Assembly: GCF_016802725.1 (NCBI RefSeq)
Contig: NC_052669.1
Location: forward strand, 3,310,501-3,374,500
Origin: Solenopsis invicta
Lineage: Eukaryota; Arthropoda; Insecta; Hymenoptera; Formicidae
Direction of reading: 5' to 3'
DNA: 64,000 bases
Part shown: positions 48,060 through 60,591 of the stretch, in pieces
How the letters are laid out: each line of letters opens with the position of its first letter
Numbering within the stretch: position 1 is the first letter of the stretch
The notes under the pieces: generated by a model
The model's input: the letters and a program-made list of their open reading frames with translations, nothing else
Told to the model about the DNA's origin: nothing
Databases searched by the model: none
Made by a program: the position numbers and the translations under genes

Positions 48060-48992
48060 CTAGTAAGTAAAAATAACGCAGTTGGCAGAAGTAAAAATTA
48101 CTGGCGTTGCGTTTCGTTTCTTCCATCAATACAACCAGGAGACGATCTCAAATAGTTTAAAATGTCATAAAGATTTCCAGATTTAAAATGCGGACATTTC
48201 AACGTTACCGCAAACTTGTAGTAACATTGCAGAAATCTTTTGTTACTTCCATATAATATTACAATGTTTCAATGTAAGGTTTATGCAATGTTTCTTTAAT
48301 CTTTCAATGCTGAGTTATGATTCTAATCTTCACTTTTTATAATAAATGTTATATTAATGATTAATGTTATTAAAATATGAATTTTTCTATTTTAAACTTT
48401 TTTCTTTCCTTTTTTTCCTTTTTTTTCTTCATATTCATCTTTTTTCCGTATTTAAAAACTTCTTTCTTTCTCCTCCTTTCATTTTTATTTTATTGTTTTT
48501 CTTTTTTATATTCAATGTTTTATAATATCTATTTATTTATTATAATTGATTTTTCCTGAAAGACAGAAAAGAAAATAATATGTTATTAAATAAATTTTTA
48601 TTTCTATATCAAAATATTTCCTTTTTCTTTCATTTTTCATTTTAAGCTTTCTTTCTTTTCCTTATTTTTCCTTTGTTTAAATTTTTTCTTTTAAAATTAT
48701 TTTTTATATAAATAAATTTTTTACTTTGGTAAAAAGTTAATATTATAGTTTATGTATTTAAAAAATAACTAATTAAGTTAAAAATTAAATCATTTAAAAT
48801 TAACTAAGTCAAGTTAAAAGCTGTTAACTTTATTATTTAGTTTTTAATTTTTTAATTATTCAACTCTACAAATGATTTACGTAAGTTTGTATCGCGGTGC
48901 GATGCAAGATCTTCTTAAAAGTTGTTGCGGTAGTCTCGCGCAGCGAGATAGACTCCACATTACATGCACGCCGTCTCTGTTAAATACTCGGT
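48060..48992 (+). repeat. Third, mostly lost copy of the inverted-arm unit
   Basis: Its left edge, AGTAAAAATAACGCAGTTGG followed by CAGAAG, matches the outer end of both large arms. Its right edge, GGTAGTCTCGCGCAGCGAGA through GTCTCTGTTAAAT and CTCGG (48928-48992), matches the inner end of both arms. The 800 bp between are AT-rich, pyrimidine-heavy DNA (48.38-48.70 kb) that I cannot align with the arms. It may be an internally replaced copy, or two separate fragments. It lies in the same orientation as the left arm. Confidence 0.45.
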
Positions 48993-49039
48993 CATTCAAC
49001 TTGCCCAAAGCGCACATGAAGCCCGTCATTAAAAGTCGG

Positions 49040-50896
49040 TTATTACAAGTAAAAATAATGCAGTTGGCAGAAGCATCCACGAGAGACTATTAGCAGAGAG
49101 GAACCTGAGAGCGGTTATGCCGTATCATTTTTATATTTTAATATCATTTTTATATATTTGGGAATGCAAACTAAAATCACATCCATTTTGCGACAACGCT
49201 GATAAAAATTTAAGTTCTGTTCTAAAACTATGTAGTGGGGGTAGGCCGATATGCATAGTCGATTCTTGTATTTAAGACCATCTTAAGTATCATATACATA
49301 TATGTATATGATTGGAATATATTGTAATAAGAAAATAGATATTTTTGACTCACCGACTTGATGCGCAACGAGCGGAGTTAATCAACCACGAAGCTACGGT
49401 GATTACTGTAACACAAACATAAGATTTAAAAATTAAAACTGCGCTCAAATTCAAAAATTATTTCTTATTATGTATATAATTTTATATTAATTTTTTTTCT
49501 TTAAGTAGCTTTTTTTTAATTTATTTGATAACATCGAAAGAAAGGTAAAAAAATTATTAAAATTATATAGAAATTATATTTACCCAAAAGGTTGCTCCGC
49601 TGAAGTCTGATACCTTTTCCAGACCTTCTCCTCTTTTTCTCTTGTCCCTCCGTGGTAAGTCTTCCGTGGCACGACACTCACTCGCGAAAACACCGATTAA
49701 TAATAATTACAAATTATGGTAAAGAACGGACGATTGCGCGGTACTTTGTACAGCACTCCAGACGTTCACGTTACAATCACAAAATACTTTATTATATTAC
49801 GATGGAAAAATTAAAGCGTACGCGCGCGAATAAGCTAAGAAGCTATTTGACGTTTCGATCTGCGGCCTTTCGTTAATAATTCAAAAACGGAGCCGGCGGG
49901 TTTAACCTAGAACCACATGCACAATACAACGTAATTAGTAAAGCGGAGTTAATAATTAATTGAAATGCGATGAACCATTCAAAAATACAAGTACATGATT
50001 CAGTTAAAATTTTGCAAGATAACACACGAAACGGCTTGCGACGTTACCTGCTTGCTCGAATCTCGGAACGCGAATGATAGCGCGGCGATCTTGCGTAAAC
50101 ACGTCGCGCTGTAAACACATACAAGAGCACAAGAATTCCAAGGCCGTGTGTCAGCCAAATTCCTCAAATGTCTAAAGCATCGTATGTATACTGAATATTA
50201 TGTCGTACTTTAAACTAATTCTTTCCACGTGCTCTTTTGTTAACCCTGAAGACATGTGAAAAAAATTACCAGTTCAAAAATAATGTCCAAAAATAATTTT
50301 ATTTTTCTAAATATTTAGTAAGTATTATCAAATCTAATATAACTTTACTACATATTTAGAAAAGTAACATTATTTTATGTTGATCAATACACTTGACAGC
50401 AAAATTAAATTATTACCTATTCTGACTCCCCAAAATATGCAAAATTCAAGAGAGTGTAACTTCATTAAAAATGACCGTATGAAAATGTTCAAAAAAGCAT
50501 TTTAAAGCTTTAAATCTCTAGTTTCGAGATTGATAATTCATTAGATTTTCAAATTGTTTAAGAAGTTACGCGAATTCAAATGGGAATGCGTCAAATCTTA
50601 AAATTTTTTACAAACTTTACAAAGTTACACGGCGTGAAATAAAAATTGCTCGCAAATGTGGATTACAGCATTCGAAAGTGCGAATCTTTATCTTTAATTT
50701 GCGTTTTGGTTGAGCGCTGTACGATTTTTTATCACCGAGTTATCGAACACTGAAGCAACAATAGTCTCGCGCGGCGAGAGAGACTCCGCGTTATATGCGT
50801 CGCGTCGTGTCTTTAAATGCCCTACTCGGGTTGTTGACCGCGTACGGTGTGCACGCCGTGCCGCGCGCCGACTGAATCGGCCTCCCCACTCTTCTC
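49040..50896 (+). repeat. Left arm of the large inverted repeat
   Basis: The arm runs from TTATTACAAGTAAAAATAAT at the outer end to CCTCCCCACTCTTCTC at the inner end. It is matched in reverse by 50941-53239 along its whole length. In the stretches compared by eye, for instance about 49610-49800, more than nine in ten positions agree. Landmarks include CGTGGTAAGTCTTCCGTGGC, CACTCACTCGCGAAAACAC and TGAAGCAACAATAG. It contains no frame over 85 codons that is kept in the other arm. Confidence 0.95.
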
Positions 50897-50940
50897 AATC
50901 GACCACGTGCGCCTCGGGTAGTGCGAATGACCTTGCGCCC
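50897..50940. other. Spacer between the inverted arms
   Basis: These 44 bp of unpaired sequence, CpG-containing (ACCACGTGCGCCTCGGGTAG), separate CTCTTCTC and GAGAAGAG. A CACGTG E-box-like hexamer lies in it. As RNA this would be the loop of the hairpin. Confidence 0.9.
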
Positions 50941-53239
50941 GAGAAGAGTGGGGCGGCTGGCTAGACAGCACGCGGCGTGACGTAGCGTACGCGGTCAACA
51001 ACCCGAGTGGGGCATTTAACAGAGACGGCGCGGCATGCGGAGTCTCTCGCTGCGCGAAACTATTGTTGCTTCAGTATTCGATAACTCGGTGATAAAAAAT
51101 CGTACAGCGCTCAACCAAAACGCAAATTAAAGATAAAGATTCACGCTTTCGAATGCTGTAATCCACATTTGCGAGCAATTTTTATTTCACGCCGTGTAAT
51201 TTTGTAAAGTTTGTAAAAAATTTTAAGATTTGATGCATTCCCATTTGAATTCGCGTAACTTCGTAAATAATTTGTAAATCTAATGAATTATCAATCTCAA
51301 AACTAGAGATTTAAAGTTTTAAAATGCTTTTTTGAACATTTTTATACGGTCATTTTTAATGAAGTTACACTCTTTTGAATTTTGTATATTTTGGGGAGTC
51401 AGAATAAGTAATAATTTAATTTTGCTGTCGAGTGTATTGATCAACATAAAATAATGTTACTTTTCTAAATATGTAGTAAAGTTATATTAGATTTGATAAT
51501 ACTTACTAAACATTTAGAAAAATAAAATTATTTTTGAACATTATTTTTGAACTGGTAATTTTTTTCACTTGTCTTCAGAGTTAACAAAAAAGCACGTTGA
51601 AAGAATTAGTTTAAAGTGCGATATAATATTCAGTATACATACGACGCTTTAGACATTTGAGGAATTTGGCTGACACACGGCCTTGGAATTCTTGTGCTCT
51701 TGTGTGTTGTTTGCAGCGCGACGTGTTTACGCAAGGTCGCCGCGCTATCATTCGCGTTCCAAGATTTGAGCGAACAGGTAACGTTGCAAGCCGTTTCGTG
51801 TGTTATCTTGCAAAATTTTAACTGAGTCATGTACTTGTATTTTTGAATGGTTGATCGCGTTTCAATTAATTATTAAGTCCGCTTTACTAATTACGTCGTA
51901 TTGTGCATATGGTTCTAGGTTAAAACCGCCCACTCCGTTTTTGAATTATTAACAAAAAGCCGCAGATCGAAACGTCAAATAGCTTTCTTAGCTTATTCGC
52001 GCACGTACGCTTTAATTTTTCCATCGTAATAAAGTATTTTGTGATTGTAACGTGAACGTCTGAAGTGCTGTACGAAGTACCGCGCGATCGTCTATTCTTT
52101 ACCGTAATTTGTAATTATTATTAATCAGTGTTTTCGCGAGTGAGTGTCGTGCCACGGAAGACTTACCACGGAGGAACAAGAGAAGTGGAGGAGAAGGCCT
52201 GGGAAAGGTATCAGACTCCAGCGGAGCAACTTTTTTGGTAAATATAATTCCTTATTTCTATTAATTTAATAATCTTTTTCTTTTTCTTTTGATGTTATCA
52301 AATAAATTAAAAAATAGCTACTTAAAGAAAAAAAATTAATATAAAATTGTATACACATCCTAAGAAAATTTACGTTTAAATTGATGAAATTGTTTCTTTA
52401 ACTTGGTTGTTTTAAGTTAACGCAAAAATACCTTTGAGGAAAGTAAAAATTTAATTGATTTCAGGAAATGACGTTATTAGTCTTTTTAAAAGTAAATAAA
52501 TTATTTGTTTAAATTACTTATTTAATTTAAACAAATAATTATTTAATTCAAAGAAAGTATTGATAGAAATGTAAAAAAAGAATTTAGTTGTTCTAGTTTT
52601 AAAAATATATTTTATTTTATTTAAATAAAATGTGCGTTGCACAACTTGTTTCTTTAATTCTAATAAAAGGTACAACCAAAAAGTTTTTTCAAGTCAAAGA
52701 GACTTTTCTTTAACCGTATAGCAATGCACGAATTTCTTTGAGTCAAATAAATATTTTTTTACTCAAAGAAATCTTTCTTTGGGTGTATAAAAAATAACTT
52801 TTGAACTTATTGATTTTGAACGCAGTTTTAATTTTTAAATCTCATGTTTGTGTTATAGTAATCACCGTAGTTTCGTGGATGATTAACTCCGCTTGTTGCG
52901 CATTGGATCGGTGAGTCAGAATTTTTTTTATTACAATATATTTCAATCATATACATATATGTATATGATACTTAAAATGGTCTTAAATACAAAAATCGAC
53001 TATGAATACCGGCCTACCCCCACTACATAATTTTAAAACAGAATTTAAATTTTTATCGGCGTTATCGCAAAATGGATGTAATTTTAGTTCGCATTCTCAA
53101 ATATATACAAATGGTGAGTCGTTAGTTTGCTGGGAATTCGAGCGTTATAGGAAAAATGCCGGCACCCTCTCAGGTTCCTCTCTACTAATAATCTCTCGTA
53201 GGTGCTTCTGCCAACTGTATTATTTTTACTAGTAATAAT
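50941..53239 (-). repeat. Right arm of the large inverted repeat
   Basis: This is the reverse complement of the left arm, from GAGAAGAGTGGGGCGG to ATTTTTACTAGTAATAA. It is longer because it carries an insertion at 52352-52787. Near its outer end (about 53090-53180) the match with the left arm is lost over a short stretch, where one copy has CATTTTTATATTTTAATATC and the other AGTCGTTAGTTTGCTGGG. No protein is encoded. Confidence 0.95.
52352..52787. mobile_element. MITE inserted in the right arm, TA target
   Basis: The right arm has about 436 bp that the left arm lacks. The insert begins TACACATCCTAAGAAAATTT and, reverse-complemented, its other end begins TACACCCAAAGAAAGATTTC. TA flanks both sides, and the uninterrupted left arm supplies the empty site (ATATACATAATAAG region). 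Inside are paired CAAAGAAA/TTTCTTTG words. The empty site makes this the most securely delimited insertion in the window. Confidence 0.75.
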
Positions 53240-53609
53240 TAAACTTATTTTCGAACATAGGGTAAATTATCTTGCTTGATACTGAGATCCATCAGGCACC
53301 CTGTTGCCCGTGAACGCGAAATAAGTGAGCTTCGAGTATATGTGAACTTTGAGCGCACTTTCAAATATATAATTCTTAATCCAAGAATAAATAGCTTTTA
53401 AATAATGTGATTGAGCTTGTCGTGAGAACAATATGATATTAGAAACAAGAATACGATCTTAAGAATAAAATATATTTCGCACAGATTTATTTACTGTTGA
53501 TACAAGTGAACAGTTGTAATTGAAGAGAGTATTTCATACTTAAATGAAAACAAATAGCATTCAAGAATGAAAATATACGTGAATTAAGAATTCATTTTTT
53601 GTGTGTATG

Positions 53610-56600
53610 AATTAGTTAAATTTATAAATTCACCTAAAAAAATTATTGAGCACTGAGAACAGCTTTCAACCGATAGTGCTATTTTCGTTATTTATATATG
53701 ATTTTAGTTAAAATATTAAATATGTTGTACAATATAATTAATTATATTTTTTAAAGAATATAACACACATCACTATTATATATTATCTTTATATGTACAA
53801 TTTATATTGTCATCTATCCGGCAAATATTCTGTTCGTGAAACTTGGGGCATATTTACTAGCGTTGCTTTTTTTTATTTACTCCACACAAGTGAGAATTGC
53901 GTCTCTAGTCAATGCAACCATTTGAATATATTCACTCACTCGGTGGTATCGGCTTACCGGTGCCGATGTCAGAATTCCTCGCGTGAAATATGTATATTGT
54001 AACTCGTATTCTTGTATGGAAATGAGAGTCTCGGTAAAGTTGAGCGCGCTAGCAGTGGGCCGCGCGCGGCGTATGGCAGATGGAAATACAATTTTTCAGC
54101 GCGATTCGGGATTATAAGGCACACGCGGGGTTCAATTCAGGGGTGCTCTGGATGCACTGCCTTACAAAATTTCAATAAAAATTCTCATCAACCGCGCATC
54201 TCTCGCTGCCCACATCACGCCTATGGTTAAGCGCCCGACCGATCGCTTTTCGATAAATTCGAACTATCGAATCTCTAGGATTGCATTCTCGGGGCAAGCA
54301 ACTATGCATAAAATATATTGCTTTATCGAGTAAAAATTTACGAAGTGCCATGCTACATTAATATTAAAATACTAGTGTGTTAGTGCATCTTAATAAAGAA
54401 AATTTTTTACGTGAGGAAAAAATTCTTTCATTATAGCAGGTAGCTGAAACAATATTTTTCGCTGCTCGTAAAATATCTTGCTACCCTTTTTACATTTTTG
54501 CAAATAATTTTTATCCGTAAGATAACTCATTCGCGATTAAAGTTTAAAAAAAGTATATACATATGTATATATATATTTTTTTAAAGTAAATACGCGTGTT
54601 AATATTAATATTAATATGTTAATATTTCTCCCAAAACATTATTGACTCGATGCCTGTTAGGATCTTATTCTAGCCCATGCAGAAAATTTAATTTTACAGA
54701 GCAAGCAACCCACACAGTACAATGTGGCGTTTACCTCGCGTGACACACGCCGTTTCAACGAGCTACGCAATTACATTACGTGTAACTATGAAGATTGTCG
54801 TGAGCGCTGTTTAATGTAATATGCTATGAAATAATGTAATTATCCGGTAAACTGCATCATCTTGTAAACTCAGAAGAAAAGTCTCACAGATTCATGTGTA
54901 TTTAGTATGTTGATTCCTTCTGCTTTTACTTGTTCTTTTAAATTAAACTTAAAAAAGCAAAGAAATTTGTGTGTCTTTGTATTTGCTGAAAGGTACTAGT
55001 ATAGAACTCTAAATACATCAACATACATTACTCTTTGTAGGATGAATATTTATGTGTGCGTGATATTAACTAGAAAATGAGATAAGCTCGAAAATATTCA
55101 AATGTCAGTGCAATTTCCAATAAGAAACGTTATGTTTCAATTTTAGCAGATCAAGATATAGCGAATCTTAAATCACTTTTCAATTAAAACGCATTATTAT
55201 TTGAATGTAAGAGAGATGAAATGTAGTTTTGGAGACATCAAATCATTACCCCTTCGGGAAAGAAATGCACGTAAACAAACGTAATGACTCATAATCCATA
55301 CATCTCGTTTTCAACTTTGGTCCCCGGGTGACCCTGTGTTTGACGGAACCGTTGTCGACATACGAGGTTCCTGCTTAAATTCGTGATACCGCAGACGCCG
55401 CATCGACCCTCTTTAGCAAAGGATGATAACCGAGACTTGTCTGGCACTCGACCCATGTATAGACACATTAGTTCGGGAGGATAGCGTTACACACTTGGGG
55501 ACATCTCCCTTCGGTCTCGCCGTGTTCTCACTTTAGCGAGGAAATTTGCACGTAGCAGGCTTGACTGCAGGATTTCTAACGACTGTTTACGAAGCGCACA
55601 AAAGCGTAACGAAATAATTATTGTTTTGGAGGTAGTGTACACGAATCGCCGAACGAGTGATTTCTCGAAAACGAAAACGGTCAATGATTCCTTTTTGTGT
55701 AGGTTGAATACCGATACGTGCGTATGTACAAAATATATGTGAATGAAACGAGTGTATATGTGAGAATTTTGGTGAGATTTTGATTATATTGTCCACGTTT
55801 TGAGGGTCGATGCCGCGTGCAAACGTATTGGTGCAGGTTAATTAATTTGCTTGAATGAAAATGTCGCAGAGAGATTGCCGGTATTGTCCGATAATGTTGA
55901 TAACTTCACACTGCACACATTGATGTATAAATGCTCATTTTGCTGCTCTTATTCTATTGTATATAATATAAATTGTATGTACATAGAATATAATATAATA
56001 TAGGTAAAACCAATACTTTGACAGTAAATTTAAATAAAAGTTACAATAACATGAATTTTGGAAATTGTATTCGAAAACTTTGACATTTTTTACATTTATA
56101 AGTAAGAATAATCAACAATTAATAATTTTTTTTATCATAATATTTGGCTAAAATAATTTTTTATTTTTATTTTTATTTTGATAATGTAACAAATAAAAAT
56201 TTTGTCTTAGAAAATGTATATCAATTATATTGCTGTTTTAATCTTTTAAGTCATAAGGCTTTTTTAAGATTTAATGTTTGCTTGGAACGAGTGGTTAACG
56301 AGTGGATTCAAAGGTTTTGAGAAAATTCTAGTTCCGTAATTAATTTAAGAGCAAACGATGAAATTACTTTCTGTGGTGCGGTAGCCTGTAACGTTCTGAA
56401 ACTCAATATCTTCGTTGAGCTTTGATGAGGCATCTTAAGAAATGTCTGTCAAGCTCGTAACCGTCAGTTCGTTAAATTATTATGAAAGAAATAATATTTA
56501 GAAAGTTATGTTTTTTTTATTAATAATTTTGTATTAAATGTAATAGATTTATCAGAACTCAGACATTATACTCTGTCGTGATTATAAAAATTTCTTTTAA

Positions 56601-58180
56601 CAGTATACAAGTAGTATAGTTATTATATTTATTCCTTCTGTGAAAGTAAGTATAAGATCTATGTAAGATCTATGTAAGTTTATTGACTAGTTATAATTTC
56701 TTTACATAAATGATAAGAAAATGAGAAAATTGCTGTTAGTAATTTATTTGATAGTTATTTATAAAATTATCAAATGGAATATTAATATCTTATTTTATAT
56801 TTTTGAAATTTGTTTGTAATTCACTTATATGTTAGAAAATTGATTAATGAAATTCTTAAACTATCGATTTCGAATATATCTTTATTCGTATTAGTGCAAT
56901 AATATACGGTTTATAAAATAAACAGTTTTATTGAGTATTTTTATTTATTTTACAAATACAATTTTATTTTATCGTATTATTATTACAATTTTTGTATCAA
57001 ATTAATTAAAAAATAGATGATAAAAATAAATATATTTTACAATAATAAGATTGTGTTAAATTAATAAATATGCAAACTATCCTACATATTTCTACTAAAG
57101 CAATATTTTGCTTTCAAATTAAAATAAGCATGTTGTTATTTCCTTTGCATAAGTAAATAATCATTGCTCTGTTTAATTCCTGAATTTGCATATCACGAAG
57201 CAACGATTCAAAATTCAATTGACAAACAAAATACATAAATTGTGAGAGATATACAAATATAATATCTAGATATCTTTTTCAGAAATAAGAAACATTGCAA
57301 AAATCGCAAAATTTGAACAAAACGTTAATCTTTATATGTTGCATAAATAGAAAATAATTTTTCTTCCGAGCACAACTTTTATTGGACGATAATTCAAACA
57401 TGAAGACGTATTTGAATTTAATAAAAGTGCGCACTTATATTTCCGCATAAACAACTCCGCTTATAATTTGACGCGTACACGAACCAGTAATGAAGAAATT
57501 CAGAACCGTTGGACGTCTTGTGCTTTCCAACCACGTAAAGCCGCCGTCTTGCATGCGTGAATCCGCCGCTTCTTTCCTTGCACCTTCTGCAGCTTCGTCT
57601 CTTTTCGTCTTTTCATTCTCATTTCTTCCCTGTTTCTCGTACATCTTCTCTCCTTTCCACGTTTCATTCCTCAGCCGCTGTTTTGCGTGAGCTTCCTCGC
57701 ACGTTTCTTCACATCCGTATTTGTTCACGTATTCTGCGATGTATTGTAATTGGATGTACGTATGTCACGCTCACACACGTGTATATAACTAGGCGTATAT
57801 ATATTCTCACCATCATAAAGAGTACCGAGAAACTCACTTCCCATTTTGCACAACCATACTTTTATCGGTTTCTATATATTGTATGCTTTTCTTCTGCTCT
57901 TTGTCCACACATACATTCGTATGCGTCTACTTTATCCTAGACACGTATGAGACATATGTGCTATATACACTATCGAAAGGGTAGTCTCGAAAGTCACACT
58001 TCCATTCACAGCCACGGTTCCATCTTTTAGCCACCATGTCATGTACTTTTCCTTTTTCACATGTATTGATATAAACATATACACTCGTGCCATTCTATAC
58101 ACGTGTACAATATACTATACGCACATACTACTGTATAGTCTCGGAAGTCTTCCAAGCAAGATTTTTCCTTTTTCCACGAC
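53610..58180. other. No gene seen
   Basis: CpG-rich patches at 54.00-54.30, 55.23-55.88 and 57.43-57.76 kb are separated by very AT-rich DNA (notably 55.9-57.4 kb). The longest frames (97-127 codons at 57.4-57.9 kb) lie on opposite strands of the same pyrimidine-rich DNA and look like composition artefacts. Confidence 0.5.
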
Positions 58181-58200
58181 GATCTCTTTCTCACTCTCTC

Positions 58201-58220
58201 TCACTCACTCACTCACTCAC

Positions 58221-58265
<45 letters not shown>
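58201..58265. repeat. (TCAC)n(TC)n compound microsatellite
   Basis: Six TCAC units run into about twenty TC units. Serine/leucine-rich frames that cross it (such as 58041-58490) owe their length to this array. Confidence 0.95.
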
Positions 58266-58269
<4 letters not shown>

Positions 58270-60340
58270 GAGGAAAGAGGAATAAAACGGAAAAGGAGGG
58301 TTTCCGACTGCGCTATTTTAGAGTCAACGTGGCACCCAGCCTGAACAAGCCGACTATATGTGTGGAAGATTACCTTATTTGTTACGTCTTTCTAACAAAC
58401 CACAAACATCCACTGTGGGTGGGAATGGCGGAAGAGTGGAAAGGACACTCTAGGGAACCCTTGTGTCGACCGACTTGGCGGGAACAATAGAGATAGCGGA
58501 GAATTTCGTGAATTGATGTGAATTGTATCTTGATAAAATTTTGTACTATTAATAAGCTATTAGTGCGTTAAATATTAGCAAATTTTTTTTGCTGTAACGA
58601 CGAATTAAGAACAAACAATATAAATGTATTATAAAATTTTTTTTTTTAAATAAACAAATGTTAGTCAGAAACGTATAACTTATTCTGACATTTAATTTAA
58701 TTTAATTTTTTTACTTTTTTTGGTTTTTTTTAAACAATAAATAATGGACTTTTAATGTTAAAAAATTAAACACGATTAACCTGGCAGATAAAAGTCTTAT
58801 TTATACAAAATGTCTAGATAAATATTAAAATTTTTGAACGCTTGTCGGAGATCTGTTCGCTATGTATAATTTACGTATACATAATATTCACGTAGGATTT
58901 TTGATGTGAATTTCTTGACAATTCGATAAATAGGTATAAAGATAGCGATTTGCACGGTGTTTCATCCCTTTCGCATGCCATCCCTTTTGTGAGACTAGCA
59001 CGTGAGGAAAAGGAGCTCTCGGGATTGAAATCGGCGGGGGTGGTTATAAGGAAAGGGATAAAGGTTCGCGCGGTCCACACCGATTCCGCTAGACGTGTCA
59101 AAGTGAATCTCTCGCAGCTTGTACGGGGATTTCCGGAACGATCGATCTGTCTCCGGAGATATATCCAGGAAATGAAATTTCTGGAGCGGAGTCCTCGGAC
59201 GACTCCGCAAGGGCATGCTGCATGGGGATGTGCTTATCGTGAACGGTCAGCTGCTAAGCCTATCACGGGGTCGACATCCCTTTTCGTCAGCGTGCGGACA
59301 TTGACGGAGGAGATCGCACGGAGGTGACAGAGTTTAGGATGACAATTGCACTACATATTATGCTGGATCAGTAGAAGATTAACATCGAATTTTATAATCC
59401 AATCTCACGAAACGTTGGATTTAATTTTGTCAATGTTGACGTGACGGGACTTTTGTCGAATTTTTTCCAAAACTCATGACTCACGATCCTTATCAAAGAG
59501 AAAAATAGAATTTTAGTTATTAATTTTACATGAGATAGGCGAAATTGTCACTATTTGATGAACATTGTTCGATCGAACGGTTCTTAACACGCACAAAAAG
59601 TCATTTAGTTTATTCGATCATTTATGGAGTTGACGCCCTCATGAGTGCTTATCAGTTTGCTGTCAGAACTGCCAAGATAACGTAAATATCTGAAAAATCG
59701 TTTACCCTCAGTATACTATCCAGACGTATTTTATCTTTTCCATTCATATTCACTTTATACTTAATAGAATCTTATTATTTTTAGAACCTACGTACTTATT
59801 ATTGAATATTTATTTTACTACACAGAAAAATCATACTATTCTTTTAGACTTATAGAATTTATTCTGTAGTGATTTCTTCTATAGATACCAAGATGTATTT
59901 ATTTGACGCACAAATTCGCTGTTATAGTAGAACACTGAAGTTCACGAAGACTAATCGTTAATTTTATACAGATATATCATCTCGGACAGCCAAAATAAAA
60001 TATCACATTTCATGATGTACGCTACTATAATTCCGTGATATTTTACAGTGTTTTGGCAAGCTAGTATAATAGCATTTCCTAGGTACGTGTTATCACGCAG
60101 GCTTGTTATTAATCAACACGTGCATGTCAAAGAGTACGATAGACATTTTTAGGGCAAGCATCCTTATTAATTTCTGATATCTGGGGCAAACTGTTTTATC
60201 ATTATTTTATATATTTTTATACGAGACACGTTTATAAAATATAAATTGAATCTTGAACAGTAAAAAAAAATATTTTACATGCATGTGTGCCTTTTTTGGT
60301 ATATCTCTATTTTTTTATATTTTTCAATTTGTAATTTAAT
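58270..60340. other. CpG-rich patch with a 125-codon frame; otherwise AT-rich
   Basis: A plus-strand frame at 58950-59327 covers a CpG-rich patch. Its translation is basic and shows no domain I recognise. A featureless frame covers part of it on the other strand. I do not call it a gene. The flanks are AT-rich, and short frames there show nothing. Confidence 0.4.
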
Positions 60341-60348
60341 TATATAAA

Positions 60349-60555
60349 GAAAACGAAAACACAATGCATTCGGGAGACCATTCCAATTATACGATTATTC
60401 CATTACGATTATACGAGGCAACTCTTAAATATTTAAGCGACGTCGTCGTAATGCGCAATCACGAATGGAAATCTGAATTGCGTGTACGTCATGTACTCAG
60501 GAGCACGTTAGTATTTACTGTAATTGAATGGGATGGGTATAACGTTAACATTTAT
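60349..60555 (+). repeat. Tandem duplication, copy 1 of 2
   Basis: This copy is matched by 60592-60788. Shared blocks are AAGAAAACRAAAACACA, GCAACTCTTAAATATTTAAG or ACAACTCTTAAATATTTAAG, CGACRTCGTCGTAAYGCGCA, ATGGAAATCTGAAT, GCGTGTACGTC, ACGTTAGT and GGGTATRACGTTAAC. The period is about 240 bp. Both copies keep an open frame, but nearly all differences change the amino acid, which argues against a selected protein. Confidence 0.8.
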
Positions 60556-60591
60556 GTATGTCTTCATTTTTCTACGATTTTCTATTTTCAA

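Larger units (their letters stand above)
47498..53607. mobile_element. Candidate composite foldback element, about 6.1 kb
   Basis: The left border ACACACAAAAAAATGAATTT and the right border, reverse-complemented, ACACACAAAAAATGAATTCT match over about 30 bp. Both border regions are rich in AAGAATA/TATTCTT words for about 150-250 bp inward, such as TTAAGAATAAATTATTC on the left and CTTAATCCAAGAATAAATAG on the right. Bilateral subterminal word clusters are usual for DNA-transposon ends. Inside lie the large inverted arms and a third partial copy. No transposase is encoded, and no target duplication is obvious. Calling the whole unit one element is inference. Confidence 0.45.

Noticed and set aside
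48872..49093. 73-codon frame overlapping the third copy fragment
   Set aside because: The sequence is part of the non-coding repeat. The corresponding frame is not kept in the two large arms.
50710..50964. 84-codon frame at the hairpin centre
   Set aside because: It crosses the spacer and both inner arm ends, and the matching region of the other arm does not keep the frame.
47498..53607. LTR retrotransposon interpretation of the large repeat
   Set aside because: The long repeats are inverted, not direct. There is no primer-binding site, no polypurine tract and no gag or pol frame.
58041..58490. 149-codon frame with a Ser/Leu run
   Set aside because: Its length is produced by the (TCAC)n(TC)n microsatellite at 58201-58265.
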